A stretch of DNA of 64,000 bases, from NCBI RefSeq assembly GCF_015711015.1, contig NZ_CP064653.1, positions 4,588,001 through 4,652,000 on the forward strand, written 5' to 3'. Positions 52,398 to 60,929 of the stretch are shown in pieces. Every line of letters begins with the position of its first letter. Position 1 is the stretch's first letter. A program made the translations under genes and the position numbers. Below the pieces are notes generated by a model. It was not told where the DNA came from and ran no database searches. It saw only the letters and a program-made list of their open reading frames with translations. The DNA comes from Methylomonas sp. LL1 (GTDB taxonomy: Bacteria; Pseudomonadota; Gammaproteobacteria; Methylococcales; Methylomonadaceae).

Positions 52398-52802
52398 TTC
52401 GGTTAAGTCTTGACTGGGTACTCTAAAGATCAATCAAGCTGTAACCATTAGATAGCAAAAAGATAAAACGCCGGCTCCTTGCGGAGCCGGTGCTTTCTAA
52501 CCAGCAGCCAATCATAACGGGTGGGCTGTTCGGCATTGCAAAAAAATAAATCCGACCTAAAAACAAGAGGCGGCCCTGCATTTAATTCCCCAGCAAAGCC
52601 GGGATAAGCTGTATTGCTCGATTCCAGCACCCGATACTGCCATGCATCAAGTCTGTTGGTGTCGAATATTTTCCCGCGATTGAACCAATCGACAGCGATT
52701 TGGAATTAACCATTGCGGACCAAATTTCCAGTCTCAATCAGTCCACGGAAACGGGTGGTAGTTTTTGCCTGACAACAATAAACATAGATAGGGGAATAAC
52801 TC
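52398..52802. other. 405-base intergenic stretch
   Basis: Holds a terminator at 52471-52490. No gene is supported; a 60-codon minus-strand frame here lacks a ribosome binding site. Confidence 0.55.
52471..52497 (+). terminator. Rho-independent terminator after the HAF-repeat gene
   Basis: An 8-bp GC stem (CCGGCTCC with GGAGCCGG) with a TTGC loop is followed by TGCTTTC. Preceding A-rich sequence would make it work on the other strand too. Confidence 0.7.
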
Positions 52803-53801
52803 ATGAATAAAATCAGCATATTATTTGGTCTTGCCGTCTCGGTCTCACCGGCATGGGCCGTAACGATTACGCCTATCACCGATTCGACACAGTTGGCAGG
52901 GGAATTGGTGGCCGGCACTGTGCTGGATAGCAGCAAAGATATTAAGATCGAAGGTGCCGCCGGACAAATCGGTACCTTTGAGAATTTGGTACTTCATGGC
53001 GCCAAGGGGACTTCATTGGAACTGGCGAATGGCATCGTGCTCAGTACCGGCGATCTAAATGGGCTACCCACCAGTAATACTGTAGGCTATTACGGCTCCG
53101 AGCCGCTCGGCGGTAATGGCGACGGAGTCATCAATGCCTTTCCGATCGAAAAATTCAATCGCGGCGGAAGCCTGTCTCACGACGCCGCGGTAATTCGCTT
53201 TCGCTTCGACGCACCGACCGGCGTTACGGGTGTGGTCGCGCGTTTTGTCTATGCCTCCGAGGAATTTCCGGAATTCTCGGGCACCCAATACGCCGATGGC
53301 TTTGCCTTTGTACGGAGTGAAACGACGGCGAATGGCGATAAGAAGGATGTCAATTATGCCATCCTGCCTAACGGTGACCCGGTATCGCTGCTGGATCAAG
53401 GCACCAACATTCATTTCATGGCCAATGGCAATTCCAATGCCAAAAATCCAAACGTCCCCGGTGTGGTCGATCTGGAGTTCGACGGCATCACCCGTATCCT
53501 CACGGTTAAAGCCCCCGTCACGGCTGGCGCGAAGGAAGATTTTTCCCTGATTATTGCCGATACCGGCGATGGTATCTACGACAGCGCAGTGTTTATTTCC
53601 GCACTGACTTTCTTCAGCGATCCCGGATTCGACTTCAGCATCGGTTCGGTAGCGCTAGAAGATAATCCGGCGTCGAACGGCTTCGTCGAGCCAGCACCGT
53701 TACATGCCCCGCTACCTGCCTCGGCCTGGTTTTTCTTCAGTGGGTTAGCCGGATTGCTCGCCAGTATCCGCCGGAACAAAGCCTCGAGTTACGCGGCCTA
53801 G
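52803..53801 (+). CDS. Choice-of-anchor L protein with VPLPA-type sorting end
   Basis: The 332-residue exported protein has a signal peptide ending near PAWA|VTITPI and the choice-of-anchor L domain: IVLSTGDLNGLPTSN near 80, then a domain end with RFDAPTGVTGVVARFVYASE near 138. The C-terminus HAPLPASAWFFFSGLAGLLA followed by SIRRNK is an exosortase-type sorting signal. It is probably anchored or released at the cell surface. GATAGGGGAATAACTC lies upstream as ribosome binding site. Confidence 0.87.
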   Translation: MNKISILFGLAVSVSPAWAVTITPITDSTQLAGELVAGTVLDSSKDIKIEGAAGQIGTFENLVLHGAKGTSLELANGIVLSTGDLNGLPTSNTVGYYGSEPLGGNGDGVINAFPIEKFNRGGSLSHDAAVIRFRFDAPTGVTGVVARFVYASEEFPEFSGTQYADGFAFVRSETTANGDKKDVNYAILPNGDPVSLLDQGTNIHFMANGNSNAKNPNVPGVVDLEFDGITRILTVKAPVTAGAKEDFSLIIADTGDGIYDSAVFISALTFFSDPGFDFSIGSVALEDNPASNGFVEPAPLHAPLPASAWFFFSGLAGLLASIRRNKASSYAA

Positions 53802-53811
53802 ACTTTTTATC

Positions 53812-53836
53812 GACTGTTTAGAAACGGTCGGTTTTT
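53812..53836 (+). terminator. Rho-independent terminator after the choice-of-anchor L gene
   Basis: GACTGTTT pairs with AAACGGTC (one G-T) and is followed by GGTTTTT. It begins 11 bases after the stop. Confidence 0.7.
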
Positions 53837-53886
53837 GAATTTAAATATGACAACTAGAACTTTCGAAAACCTGTGGGGAATCAACC

Positions 53887-54219
53887 ATGAAGAACGTTAA
53901 TTTGTTACTGATCGCGGCGGGAATTGCACTCTCGAGTGCAAGCGTAAACGCGGCTGCTCTATCCGGCGCCACCGTGGATTTTACATTTGATGATACTGGG
54001 CTGGGATCGTTGTTTGACGCTTACTCGGTAACGGGTGATACCTTGACTTTCTGGCCAACAAGTTTGGTAGCGGAAATGAAAAATGCCGATTTCGATATTG
54101 CCCAAGCCAAAGCCAAAACACCCTTGGTCACTATCTCGGCCAAGTCGGGCTATAGTTTGACAATGTTGAGTTTTTCCGAACAAGGAGATTATTTTCGGAT
54201 TGAAACCAGCCCCGATACC
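53887..54219 (+). pseudogene. 5' part of a VPLPA-CTERM gene split by an insertion sequence
   Basis: The frame starts at ATG 53887 with a signal peptide (LLLIAAGIALSSASVNAA) and 111 codons of a beta-rich secreted protein before it meets the insertion sequence at 54220. It would read 7 more codons into the element and stop at 54238-54240. If the element and one target copy are removed, this part joins exactly in frame with 55420-55782 to give a 231-residue protein with a sorting tail. Recent insertion is likely because both parts are otherwise intact. Confidence 0.88.
54210..54219. repeat. Target site duplication, left copy (10 bp)
   Basis: CCCCGATACC directly borders the left end of the element and is repeated at 55410-55419. 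A 10-bp duplication fits ISAs1-family elements. Confidence 0.95.
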
Positions 54220-55409
54220 CAGGGCAATCGCGCTATGTAGCTTCTGTCCCAAAAAGTAACTTGAAGCGATAGTTGTCGTTTAGACAGGCCCGCAGTTTAC
54301 GGCGCTTCAAGCTATCTTTAGTTGGACCGTTGTTCCTGAGCAGATTCAAGGCCATCCGTCGCATCAATGCCAGATTTTCGGCGGAATGATCAGTTCTGGC
54401 TCGATTGGCGTCTTCGCCAAATTGCACATCCAACACCCAGTGCTGTGAGTTTTCAATCGCCCAATGTTGTCGGACACCTTTGGCAAAGCGCGACAAATCG
54501 GTAAATGAGCACAAATAGTAACGATGCTCGACCGAGGTTTTATCGCCGATGATGCGCGTTGATTCAACCCTTCCAACGGCTTGTAGTCCGGCCCAGTCTG
54601 GCTTTTGCGTCAACCAATCAATCTGGGTACTCAAGCTATAGCGGCGTATTTCGATGCGCCCGTGACTTTTGTCGATCGTTTCATGGATGGGTAATCGACT
54701 TTGGGCATTTTCCGTATCCAGCCAGAGTCGAACGTCTTCGCAAAGCAAGGCGTGATTATCCTTGAGAGCCAACACATAATCGGCTTGCGCCGCGACGATG
54801 GTTTGGGCAATGGCTTTTTGGCAGCCCATGGCATCAATCGAGATCAAGGCGCCTTGAATATCCAACATCGACAACAAATCCGGAATGGCCGTGATTTCGT
54901 TAGTTTTTTCGCCGACCGCTTGCTGCGCTAATACCCAGCGCGCTTCAGCGGCAAAAGCACTCATCAAATGCACGGCTTTATCTCCTTCACGACTGCCGCG
55001 CAGGGTTTTACCATCCAAACAAACTTGCTGACCCGAAAGGCTGGGCAAGGCCGCCCGCACCCAACACTGAAAGGCATCCGCAAAGGCTTTGGGATTCAAT
55101 CGCCCAAATACATCGCTCAAGGTATCGTGCGAGGGAATGCCGTTCGGTAGTGCCAGAAATGTCCTAAGCCAATCTTCTTTTTCTTCGGCAAACTCTTCCA
55201 TGCCTACCCAGTCTTCAATGCCACTCAACACCGCGCACAATACAATCATGACAATATCGCCGAGGTTGTGCAGCTTGTTTTTGGTTTCGCGCCGCGGGTC
55301 TTCAAGATTAGCCAAATAGGGCATTGGATCAGGTAACATCTGCGTTTTGGGGCAAATCACTATACTAAACGATAGGATCGGGCAAGTGCTACATAGCGCG
55401 ATTGCCCTG
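54220..55409 (-). mobile_element. ISAs1-family insertion sequence, complete
   Basis: A 1190-bp element bounded by perfect 22-bp terminal inverted repeats (54220-54241 and 55388-55409, outer bases CAGGGCAATCGCGC) and flanked by a 10-bp direct repeat. It encodes one transposase on the minus strand. The identity of its left 364 bp with the second copy at 63637, except one base in the repeat, shows recent activity. Confidence 0.95.
54233..55339 (-). CDS. ISAs1-family transposase
   Basis: The protein (368 residues from ATG 55339; 7 more from a GTG at 55360) has the ISAs1 N-terminal LANLEDPRRETKNKLHNLGD and GIEDWVGMEEFAEEKEDWLR, then DDE-type catalytic regions: LDGKTLRGS, ISIDAMGCQKAIAQTIV with ADYVLALKDNH, and WAIENSQHWVLDVQFGED. 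The stop (TAG) lies inside the left inverted repeat. The frame is intact, so the element may be active. Confidence 0.94.
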   Translation of the reverse strand: MLPDPMPYLANLEDPRRETKNKLHNLGDIVMIVLCAVLSGIEDWVGMEEFAEEKEDWLRTFLALPNGIPSHDTLSDVFGRLNPKAFADAFQCWVRAALPSLSGQQVCLDGKTLRGSREGDKAVHLMSAFAAEARWVLAQQAVGEKTNEITAIPDLLSMLDIQGALISIDAMGCQKAIAQTIVAAQADYVLALKDNHALLCEDVRLWLDTENAQSRLPIHETIDKSHGRIEIRRYSLSTQIDWLTQKPDWAGLQAVGRVESTRIIGDKTSVEHRYYLCSFTDLSRFAKGVRQHWAIENSQHWVLDVQFGEDANRARTDHSAENLALMRRMALNLLRNNGPTKDSLKRRKLRACLNDNYRFKLLFGTEAT

Positions 55410-55419
55410 CCCCGATACC
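55410..55419. repeat. Target site duplication, right copy (10 bp)
   Basis: CCCCGATACC, identical to 54210-54219. Confidence 0.95.
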
Positions 55420-55782
55420 ACCTTCGTAAGTGTCGCGGGCCAACTATATGTTAATGACCAATCGAGCGATTTTACCGGTGTTCAATCCTCGAATAGCGCG
55501 GTTACCCCCAGCGACATTGCCAAGGGTGCCCAATTCCTGATGCCATGGTCGGTTTCGGAAACAGTAGGGTTGAGCGGCGCGGAATCGGTCACGGCGAGAG
55601 TTAACAATATCTTGGTTGCGGGTGTCTTTTCAGGTTTCGGCGCGGCTTTCATCGAGACCAATCTGATCAGCCTTGGCATACAGACCACGCCGGTAGTCGT
55701 CCCGGTACCGGCCGCCTTCTGGATGTTCGGTTCTTCCTTGTTGGGTGTTTTAGTCATCGGACGCCGCAAGAGCGAGGCTTGA
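55420..55782 (+). pseudogene. 3' part of the split VPLPA-CTERM gene
   Basis: This 120-codon tail continues the frame of 53887-54219 after the insertion sequence. It ends with PVVVPVPAAFWMFGSSLLGV followed by LVIGRRKSEA, a sorting signal of the VPLPA/PEP-CTERM type. Alone it lacks a signal peptide and start. Excision of the element would restore one uninterrupted gene. Confidence 0.88.
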
Positions 55783-55811
55783 TCAATTCTTGTTCAAGTC
55801 GCTCGTGGTTT
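55770..55811 (+). terminator. Terminator after the split VPLPA-CTERM gene
   Basis: GAGCGA pairs with TCGCTC and, inside, CTTGA with TCAAG; GTGGTTTTATT follows. It overlaps the stop codon region. Confidence 0.6.
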
Positions 55812-55946
55812 TATTGACCTGTTTGGGATTGAAATAACGCGTTTGGGGCGAGCCCGGCAAAGCCGATAATCAGTTGAGGTTACCGGCTTTGATGGCTTGG
55901 ATGAGTCGAGTCGCGCTGACTAGCGCTGGTTGCGAGGTTGATGCAA

Positions 55947-56168
55947 TCACAAGGATTTGATGAACGATCTTATGAAACTGATTTCATTACCTTGTTGTGT
56001 AACCGATGCCGCGAATGTGTTCTGTTGCATTAGATACGACGTATACAATTGATCTACATCATGGGAGCTTATGTAAGCATAAGTGCCGTAACCTTTCATG
56101 AAAAGAAACTGCTGGTGTAATTGCTCAAAAAAATTGATTCGGTGACTGGCTTGTTGGTCTGTTGACAT
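55947..56168 (-). CDS. Small protein of unknown function
   Basis: A 73-residue protein with a strong ribosome binding site (AAAGGAGAACAGC before ATG). The sequence is rich in Gln, Ser, Phe and Tyr (FFEQLHQQFLFMKGYGTYAY) with no signal peptide or clear transmembrane helix. I do not recognise the family. It stands alone. Confidence 0.6.
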   Translation of the reverse strand: MSTDQQASHRINFFEQLHQQFLFMKGYGTYAYISSHDVDQLYTSYLMQQNTFAASVTQQGNEISFIRSFIKSL

Positions 56169-56474
56169 TGCTGTTCTCCTTTCGGGTTGGGAATGTCCGC
56201 ATTGTCTCCTTCTTGAAAAAAATTACTGTGAGGCATTAACCAAAAGCCGGGATCAACAATTTGATACAGAGATATGGATCACGGTCTTGAAGATATGCGC
56301 GAGATTGGAAAAGCCGTGATTAATCCTTCTCTACTTAATTTGGCTCTATGAGGTTCTGAAAACAGCCTAGATAAAGCTCATTGGCGAATATTCGCCAGAA
56401 ATTTTCAGTGTTAAGAAGTGCCGGGATTAAAAGCCGGTCCTGAATTTTGATCAGGACCGGCTACCCGTAATGTT
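56169..56474. other. 306-base intergenic stretch
   Basis: Holds the terminator at 56432-56462. The left part probably holds the promoter of the small minus-strand gene; nothing else is seen. Confidence 0.55.
56432..56462 (-). terminator. Rho-independent terminator of the DSVLRRH-repeat gene
   Basis: A perfect 12-bp stem (AGCCGGTCCTGA with TCAGGACCGGCT) with a 7-base loop is followed on the minus strand by TTTTAATC. It lies 12 bases after the stop codon. Confidence 0.85.
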
Positions 56475-57176
56475 TTATAGCGTTTTTTCGACCAAACGAT
56501 CAGATAACTGGGTTTGAATCAGATGCTCGTAATGACGTTTGAGAACTGAATCGGTGGGGCGAGGATAGGAGTCATTTTCAATATCCGCCATCAGTTGCGC
56601 GATGAAATGCCTTTTTAACACCGATTCTTCCGGTACGGTTTGTTTTGCCGCCAATGAATCAGGCGCGCCGGGAGCAGCGTTTTCCGCCACGGCAACGGCG
56701 GAATTGGGCACGCTGTCGAGCGGAGCCGCCAGCATAGTCTGGAGATGGCGGCGCAACACGGAATCGGTCGGGTACGGATGGGTTATGGATTGCCGTTCGG
56801 TTTCCCGTTGCGCGATGAAATGTCTTCTAAGTACGGAATCCTCCGGTATTGGCGAGGCCGCTGTTTCTATCCTATTATCGGGAATCTGGCCGCTAGCCTG
56901 AATGGCTGGGACTTCGATAGGCGTTGGTGCTTCGGATTGAGCCGGTTGGGTATTAACGATGGTTGGTTGATTTTGCTCGAGCTCCACGCTTGGCTCAAGC
57001 AAATTTTCGCTATTCGCGGCTTGGGTATCGGTCAAGGGCGAATGCGTTCTTTTGACTAATGGTACGCCTCGACTCGGAAATATATCCCTGTTTTCGATGG
57101 TTTCAGGTTTATCCGGCCTGTTTTTTATCCAAAAATAAGCCGCACCCAGCGCGACCAACAAAATCAAAAACTCCAT
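56475..57176 (-). CDS. Membrane-anchored protein with DSVLRRH repeats
   Basis: The 233-residue protein starts at ATG 57176, set by the TAGGGGGAATAGT ribosome binding site. One N-terminal transmembrane helix (FLILLVALGAAYFWI) is followed by a low-complexity Pro/Glu/Gln linker and four copies of the octamer-like motif [DE]SVL[RK]RHx at residues ~113, 138, 185 and 209. The repeats occur as two tandem pairs: PE[DE]SVL[RK]RHFIAQ then PTDSVL[RK]RH. I know no function for it; the regular basic/aromatic motif suggests a binding peptide displayed in the cytoplasm or periplasm. Confidence 0.75.
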   Translation of the reverse strand: MEFLILLVALGAAYFWIKNRPDKPETIENRDIFPSRGVPLVKRTHSPLTDTQAANSENLLEPSVELEQNQPTIVNTQPAQSEAPTPIEVPAIQASGQIPDNRIETAASPIPEDSVLRRHFIAQRETERQSITHPYPTDSVLRRHLQTMLAAPLDSVPNSAVAVAENAAPGAPDSLAAKQTVPEESVLKRHFIAQLMADIENDSYPRPTDSVLKRHYEHLIQTQLSDRLVEKTL

Positions 57177-57410
57177 ACTATTCCCCCTATTGAATTGTGA
57201 TATCAAACCGTCGGTTTGAAGTGGATTTTCTTAACAGTACAAGCCTGAAGCTTGCCCGGTTAAGCAAAAATGGATTGGCCAGAGCCAACATGGCTTATTG
57301 TTGATTGTAGTTTGTTTTGTTTTAGTTAACAAACAATCTTGTTTTTGCGGCATTGTTAATAAAAGAGATCAGATGTATAGTCTAGTCACCCTCATTATCG
57401 GACTAAGAAA

Positions 57411-57566
57411 ATGACTACCTTACACAAAGACATTTTGACAGGCTTGGTGTTTGTTGCCGGCGTCATTGGTTTCATCAATGGTGAATTCATTATTTCGTCT
57501 GCATTATTCGCCGCGACAACTTATGCCAGCAACATAAACATTAACCGAAAAAACCATCTGGACTGA
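57411..57566 (+). CDS. Possible small membrane protein
   Basis: A 51-codon frame, MTTLHKDILTGLVFVAGVIG then FINGEFIISSALFAATTYAS, has one to two hydrophobic segments and a polar tail ending NRKNHLD. A weak GGACTAAGAAA precedes the ATG. Short length makes it uncertain, but the hydrophobic/polar layout and isolation make chance less likely. Confidence 0.45.
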   Translation: MTTLHKDILTGLVFVAGVIGFINGEFIISSALFAATTYASNININRKNHLD

Positions 57567-57729
57567 TTTTATCCCGGATTGAAATCAATTTCGAACCCAG
57601 TCGCCGAGTATTTTCGAAGCTATCGTAACCAACCGTTTTCATTAAGCACTTTGTGCCGAGTCCAAGTCCCGGATTGCATGGCCATGCTATATAATAGCGC
57701 CATACAGACCATAAAGTCCTCGTAATAAC

Positions 57730-58029
57730 ATGGCAGACTCGAAAACCTATCTTAACGTCCCTTATGCTCAAAAGGATGCCGCAAAAGCCCTCGGCGCACG
57801 CTGGGATGCCGCTCGTAAGAAATGGTATGCTCCTTCCGGAGTAGACATAGCGCTTTTTGTTCAATGGCAACACGATAACACTGCCTTACAACCGATTCCG
57901 GCCGCGGCAAACCAGCCAGTTGCCGTGGCGCCAAGTGATTTGTCTGGTAATACTAGTTCAGGCGTATTTACCTACCCCACGATCAAGGACTTTGTTGCCT
58001 ATGATGGTAATCAGGCCCCTTGGGATTAA
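57730..58029 (+). CDS. DUF5710-domain protein
   Basis: The 99-residue protein has the short DUF5710 motif YLNVPYAQKDAAKALGARWD followed by AARKKWYAPSGVD (residues ~7-40), which occurs in conjugation primases and many small proteins. The remainder is Pro/Ala-rich and ends in a variable tail. A TATAAT-like -10 lies at 57690. Function is unknown. Confidence 0.75.
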   Translation: MADSKTYLNVPYAQKDAAKALGARWDAARKKWYAPSGVDIALFVQWQHDNTALQPIPAAANQPVAVAPSDLSGNTSSGVFTYPTIKDFVAYDGNQAPWD

Positions 58030-58136
58030 TTGCCTAGAATATTAGCGGCCCTTAAAGCCGCGTTTCTTAGGTTATACCATATTGATCTTATTGGCGGCGC
58101 CAGACAATCAGCGTGATTCGTTGGTTATGTGGGCGG

Positions 58137-58880
58137 TCAGCCAAGCTTCGATTCCGCATGCAAGGCAGCGCCGACAATCCCCGCCTGATTTAAAAACGCC
58201 GCTGGTTTCACCAAGGCTTCAATCGTCAGTTGTTCCTTAAACTTGTCAAATTTCTTGCTGGCACCGCCGCCAACAATGATCAAATCGGGCCAAAACAATT
58301 TTTCCATCATACTGAGGTAAGTATTGAACCGGTTGCCCCAGGATTTCCAGCCCAGATCTTCAAGTTTCCGAACGGCATCGGAAGCATAATGTTCGGCTTT
58401 TTTCCCATTTTCCAGATACAAGTGGCCTAGCTCGGTATTGGGCAATAAGGAACCATCCGTGAACAGAGCCGTTCCCAAGCCGGTGCCTATGGTTACTAAC
58501 AGCACAACCCCGGACTGGCCAGCGCCCGCGCCAAAACGAATTTCCGCCATACCGGCCGCATCCGCATCGTTCAGATTATAGCAAGTGCATTTTGTCGCTT
58601 CGGAAAACAGCTTATCGATATTGGTACCAATGAACGATTGGTCGATATTAGCCGCGGTCCTAACAACCCCGTGTTGAATTGCCGCCGGGAAACCGCAGCC
58701 CACCGGTCCGCTCCAGTTAAAATGGATTACAAGCCGTGCAAGCACGTCCGCAACAGCATCCGGCGTTGCCGGCTGGGGTGTTTCAATCCGATGACGCTCG
58801 CTGACAAGATCGCCTGTCGCGGTATCAACGATGGCGCCTTTGATACCCGAACCCCCTATGTCTACGCCGAGAATTTGCAT
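58137..58880 (-). CDS. ppgK: Polyphosphate glucokinase (ROK family)
   Basis: The 247-residue protein has the ROK start [16 protein letters not shown], the phosphate/nucleotide loop [16 protein letters not shown] and the [12 protein letters not shown] segment near 130 and ELGHLYL near 150. Polyphosphate glucokinases of this pattern phosphorylate glucose using polyphosphate or ATP. Length is typical. It stands alone. Confidence 0.87.
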   Translation of the reverse strand: MQILGVDIGGSGIKGAIVDTATGDLVSERHRIETPQPATPDAVADVLARLVIHFNWSGPVGCGFPAAIQHGVVRTAANIDQSFIGTNIDKLFSEATKCTCYNLNDADAAGMAEIRFGAGAGQSGVVLLVTIGTGLGTALFTDGSLLPNTELGHLYLENGKKAEHYASDAVRKLEDLGWKSWGNRFNTYLSMMEKLFWPDLIIVGGGASKKFDKFKEQLTIEALVKPAAFLNQAGIVGAALHAESKLG

Positions 58881-59135
58881 AAAAATCCTTACATTTGAGC
58901 GGAGTGATGTGAATGCAATAAAAATTCATGCAATCCAAGCGACCTATTAGACCACAAAGCCTGCCCGTGGAAAAAATTGGAAGATAAGAGGGCGAAAATC
59001 AACGCCTTGACGGATGGGGTACGCGACCAATCTGGCCTAGATGGATATTTTCAAGGCCAGGGTCAGATTGGGTTGAGTTCGGCTTCAAGGAAAAGTTGGG
59101 CTATAAAAACTCAAGCGGGATTGTCCGGGTCGCCT

Positions 59136-60095
59136 CTATAAGCCTAATGCTCTAAATTCAGTACATGGACGTGAGCACTGCCAAACACGCTCGAATTCCT
59201 CGCGTAGTTGGCGATTTCGAGCCGGCAAATTTGGGCTCCAGTGACCCTCGTAGCGGTTGCCAATCGGCCGAAATAAATAGCCGTCGCAATCATTGAGGAC
59301 AAAAGTCGAAAGATATTGAAGATCCGCTGTTTCCACCGGGGCACGGATTAGAAAATGCGAGGTTAATCTTTGCGCTAATTCTATCAGCGGATGTTGCTGA
59401 TTACGAACGTTAGCGGGATCTTGAATGATGATCCGAACTCCGCCGCCGCGATTGCGCAGGGCAAATTGTTTGAGAGCATCGACCATTTGATTTTGCCCAT
59501 ACAGGGTGTATTCCAGATCGCGGCTGTATATATAGAGCTCGCGGCGCGCGTCCGTGACGAGTTGCAGGATGGCGGCTAAGGTGGATTCTATCGTTTCTAA
59601 CCGCGCGGCGTGAACGGAAGGATCACGGGGCTTGGGTGTTTGTCGTACCGGTTTTTCGAGCGGTTGTAGCATGAGTTTGATGGCTTGATGCGGGATGCCT
59701 GCTTCCATAAATACTTCGCCTTCCTTGCTAAAACCGAATTTTTCGTAAAAGCCCAGGGCGGTGATTTGCGCGCTGGCAGTGATTGCTGTCAGGCCCAGGT
59801 TGCGGGCTTTTTCAATTAGAACCCGTAGCAATGACTCCCCCACATGTTGATGTCGCCATTCCGGGAGAACCGCCATGCGCCCAACTTTACCTTCCGGTGA
59901 CAGTCGGCCGGTGCCGATAGGTCGGTTTTGGAGATCACGCGCCAAAAAATGATGGCATTGACTATCCAGATCGTCGAACTCAACTTCGGGCGCTATTTGT
60001 TGTTCGTCAACGAACACCAATTTTCGCACGTAATGAAGATCTTCTAAATCAACCTGAAAGTTAGCGGGTTCGAGGTAAAAATTTGAGATATTCAT
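59136..60095 (-). CDS. GNAT acetyltransferase fused to a PLD-like domain
   Basis: The 319-residue protein has an N-terminal GNAT domain: VRKLVFVDEQQIAPEVEFDD, then the acetyl-CoA region GRMAVLPEWRHQHVGESLLR near 72-91. After a linker (~145-170) comes a second domain (RRELYIYSRDLEYTLY, then VRIIIQDPANVRNQQHPLIE) that resembles a phospholipase-D-like fold without obvious HKD motif. Substrate and function are unknown. Confidence 0.8.
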   Translation of the reverse strand: MNISNFYLEPANFQVDLEDLHYVRKLVFVDEQQIAPEVEFDDLDSQCHHFLARDLQNRPIGTGRLSPEGKVGRMAVLPEWRHQHVGESLLRVLIEKARNLGLTAITASAQITALGFYEKFGFSKEGEVFMEAGIPHQAIKLMLQPLEKPVRQTPKPRDPSVHAARLETIESTLAAILQLVTDARRELYIYSRDLEYTLYGQNQMVDALKQFALRNRGGGVRIIIQDPANVRNQQHPLIELAQRLTSHFLIRAPVETADLQYLSTFVLNDCDGYLFRPIGNRYEGHWSPNLPARNRQLREEFERVWQCSRPCTEFRALGL

Positions 60096-60225
60096 GGCTC
60101 AATCCGGTGATTATTGGAACAGTGCATTTTTCCTAAAAGGATAAATGATGTTAATAGAGCGTGGCACGGATTTAAACACAGTCAAGGCGCGGAGCCAAAA
60201 TGTGGTTTGGGGAAGGAATGTCAAA

Positions 60226-60302
60226 TGGCGCGCCCGAGAGGATTCGAACCTCTGGCCTCAGCCTCCGGAGGGCTGCGCTCTATCCAGCTGAGCTACGGGC
60301 GC
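60226..60302 (-). tRNA. tRNA-Arg (anticodon CCG)
   Basis: On the minus strand a full cloverleaf can be read: acceptor GCGCCCG pairing with CGGGCGC, D-arm GCTC...GAGC, anticodon stem CAGCC/GGCTG with loop CTCCGGA (CCG), T-arm AGAGG-TTCGAAT-CCTCT and an encoded CCA at 60226-60228. It reads CGG arginine codons. Confidence 0.95.
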
Positions 60303-60359
60303 TTGCGATAACAGAGCCATTATAAAGCTAATCGGGCTTTAAGTCATTGCCGATACCGA

Positions 60360-60920
60360 TTAAAGTGACGTTTTTGCCTGGTTAATTTTGGCGAGTAATT
60401 GTTTTTGCCGGTTCAGACGCTCGGTTTTTTCGGCTTCCTGTCGGGCGAGGCGGCGGTTCTTGGCTTGGAAGCGCTGTCTGCCGTGTTCGGCATTTTCTAA
60501 GGTCCAGTCGGAGGAGGTGGGTTGCATGCTGATGCAATTGACCGGGCAGGGAGCTATGCATAATTCGCAGCCGGTGCATTCCGCCGCAATGACCGTGTGC
60601 ATGTGTTTGGATGCGCCCAGAATGGCGTCGGTCGGGCAGGGCGGCAGGCATTTGGTGCAGCCTATGCAGTCCGCTTCATTAATCACGGCGACCAGCCGGG
60701 GGCGCTCGACGCCGAAGGCGGGATCGAGCGGTTTGGCGGCAACGCCCAGTAGCGCCGCCAATTTTCCGATGCCCGCTTTGCCGCCGGGCGGGCATTGGTT
60801 AATATCGGCACTACCCTGAGCAATGGCTTCCGCATAAGGTTTGCAGCCAGCAAAGCCGCATTTGCGGCATTGGGTTTGCGGCAGCAGGGCGTCGATTTGC
60901 TCGGCAAGCGTCGAACTCAT
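60360..60920 (-). CDS. rsxB: RsxB/RnfB-like ferredoxin subunit
   Basis: The 186-residue protein has the RnfB Fe-S domain ([18 protein letters not shown], residues ~16-33) and two ferredoxin-type clusters ([16 protein letters not shown] near 87 and [15 protein letters not shown] near 115). A C-terminal basic coiled tail follows. It lacks the N-terminal membrane helix of full RnfB, as in other short forms. It begins 10 bases after metG, a common arrangement in these bacteria. Confidence 0.9.
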   Translation of the reverse strand: MSSTLAEQIDALLPQTQCRKCGFAGCKPYAEAIAQGSADINQCPPGGKAGIGKLAALLGVAAKPLDPAFGVERPRLVAVINEADCIGCTKCLPPCPTDAILGASKHMHTVIAAECTGCELCIAPCPVNCISMQPTSSDWTLENAEHGRQRFQAKNRRLARQEAEKTERLNRQKQLLAKINQAKTSL

Positions 60921-60929
60921 GGGGCGGCG

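Noticed and set aside
52448..52630. 60-codon minus-strand frame in the gap after the HAF-repeat gene
   Set aside because: No ribosome binding site, covers the terminator at 52471-52490, no family resemblance.
52690..52725. Sigma-54-like sequence TGGAATTAACCATTGC before the choice-of-anchor L gene
   Set aside because: The GG-to-GC spacing is 11 instead of 10 bases, so it breaks the rule that defines these promoters.
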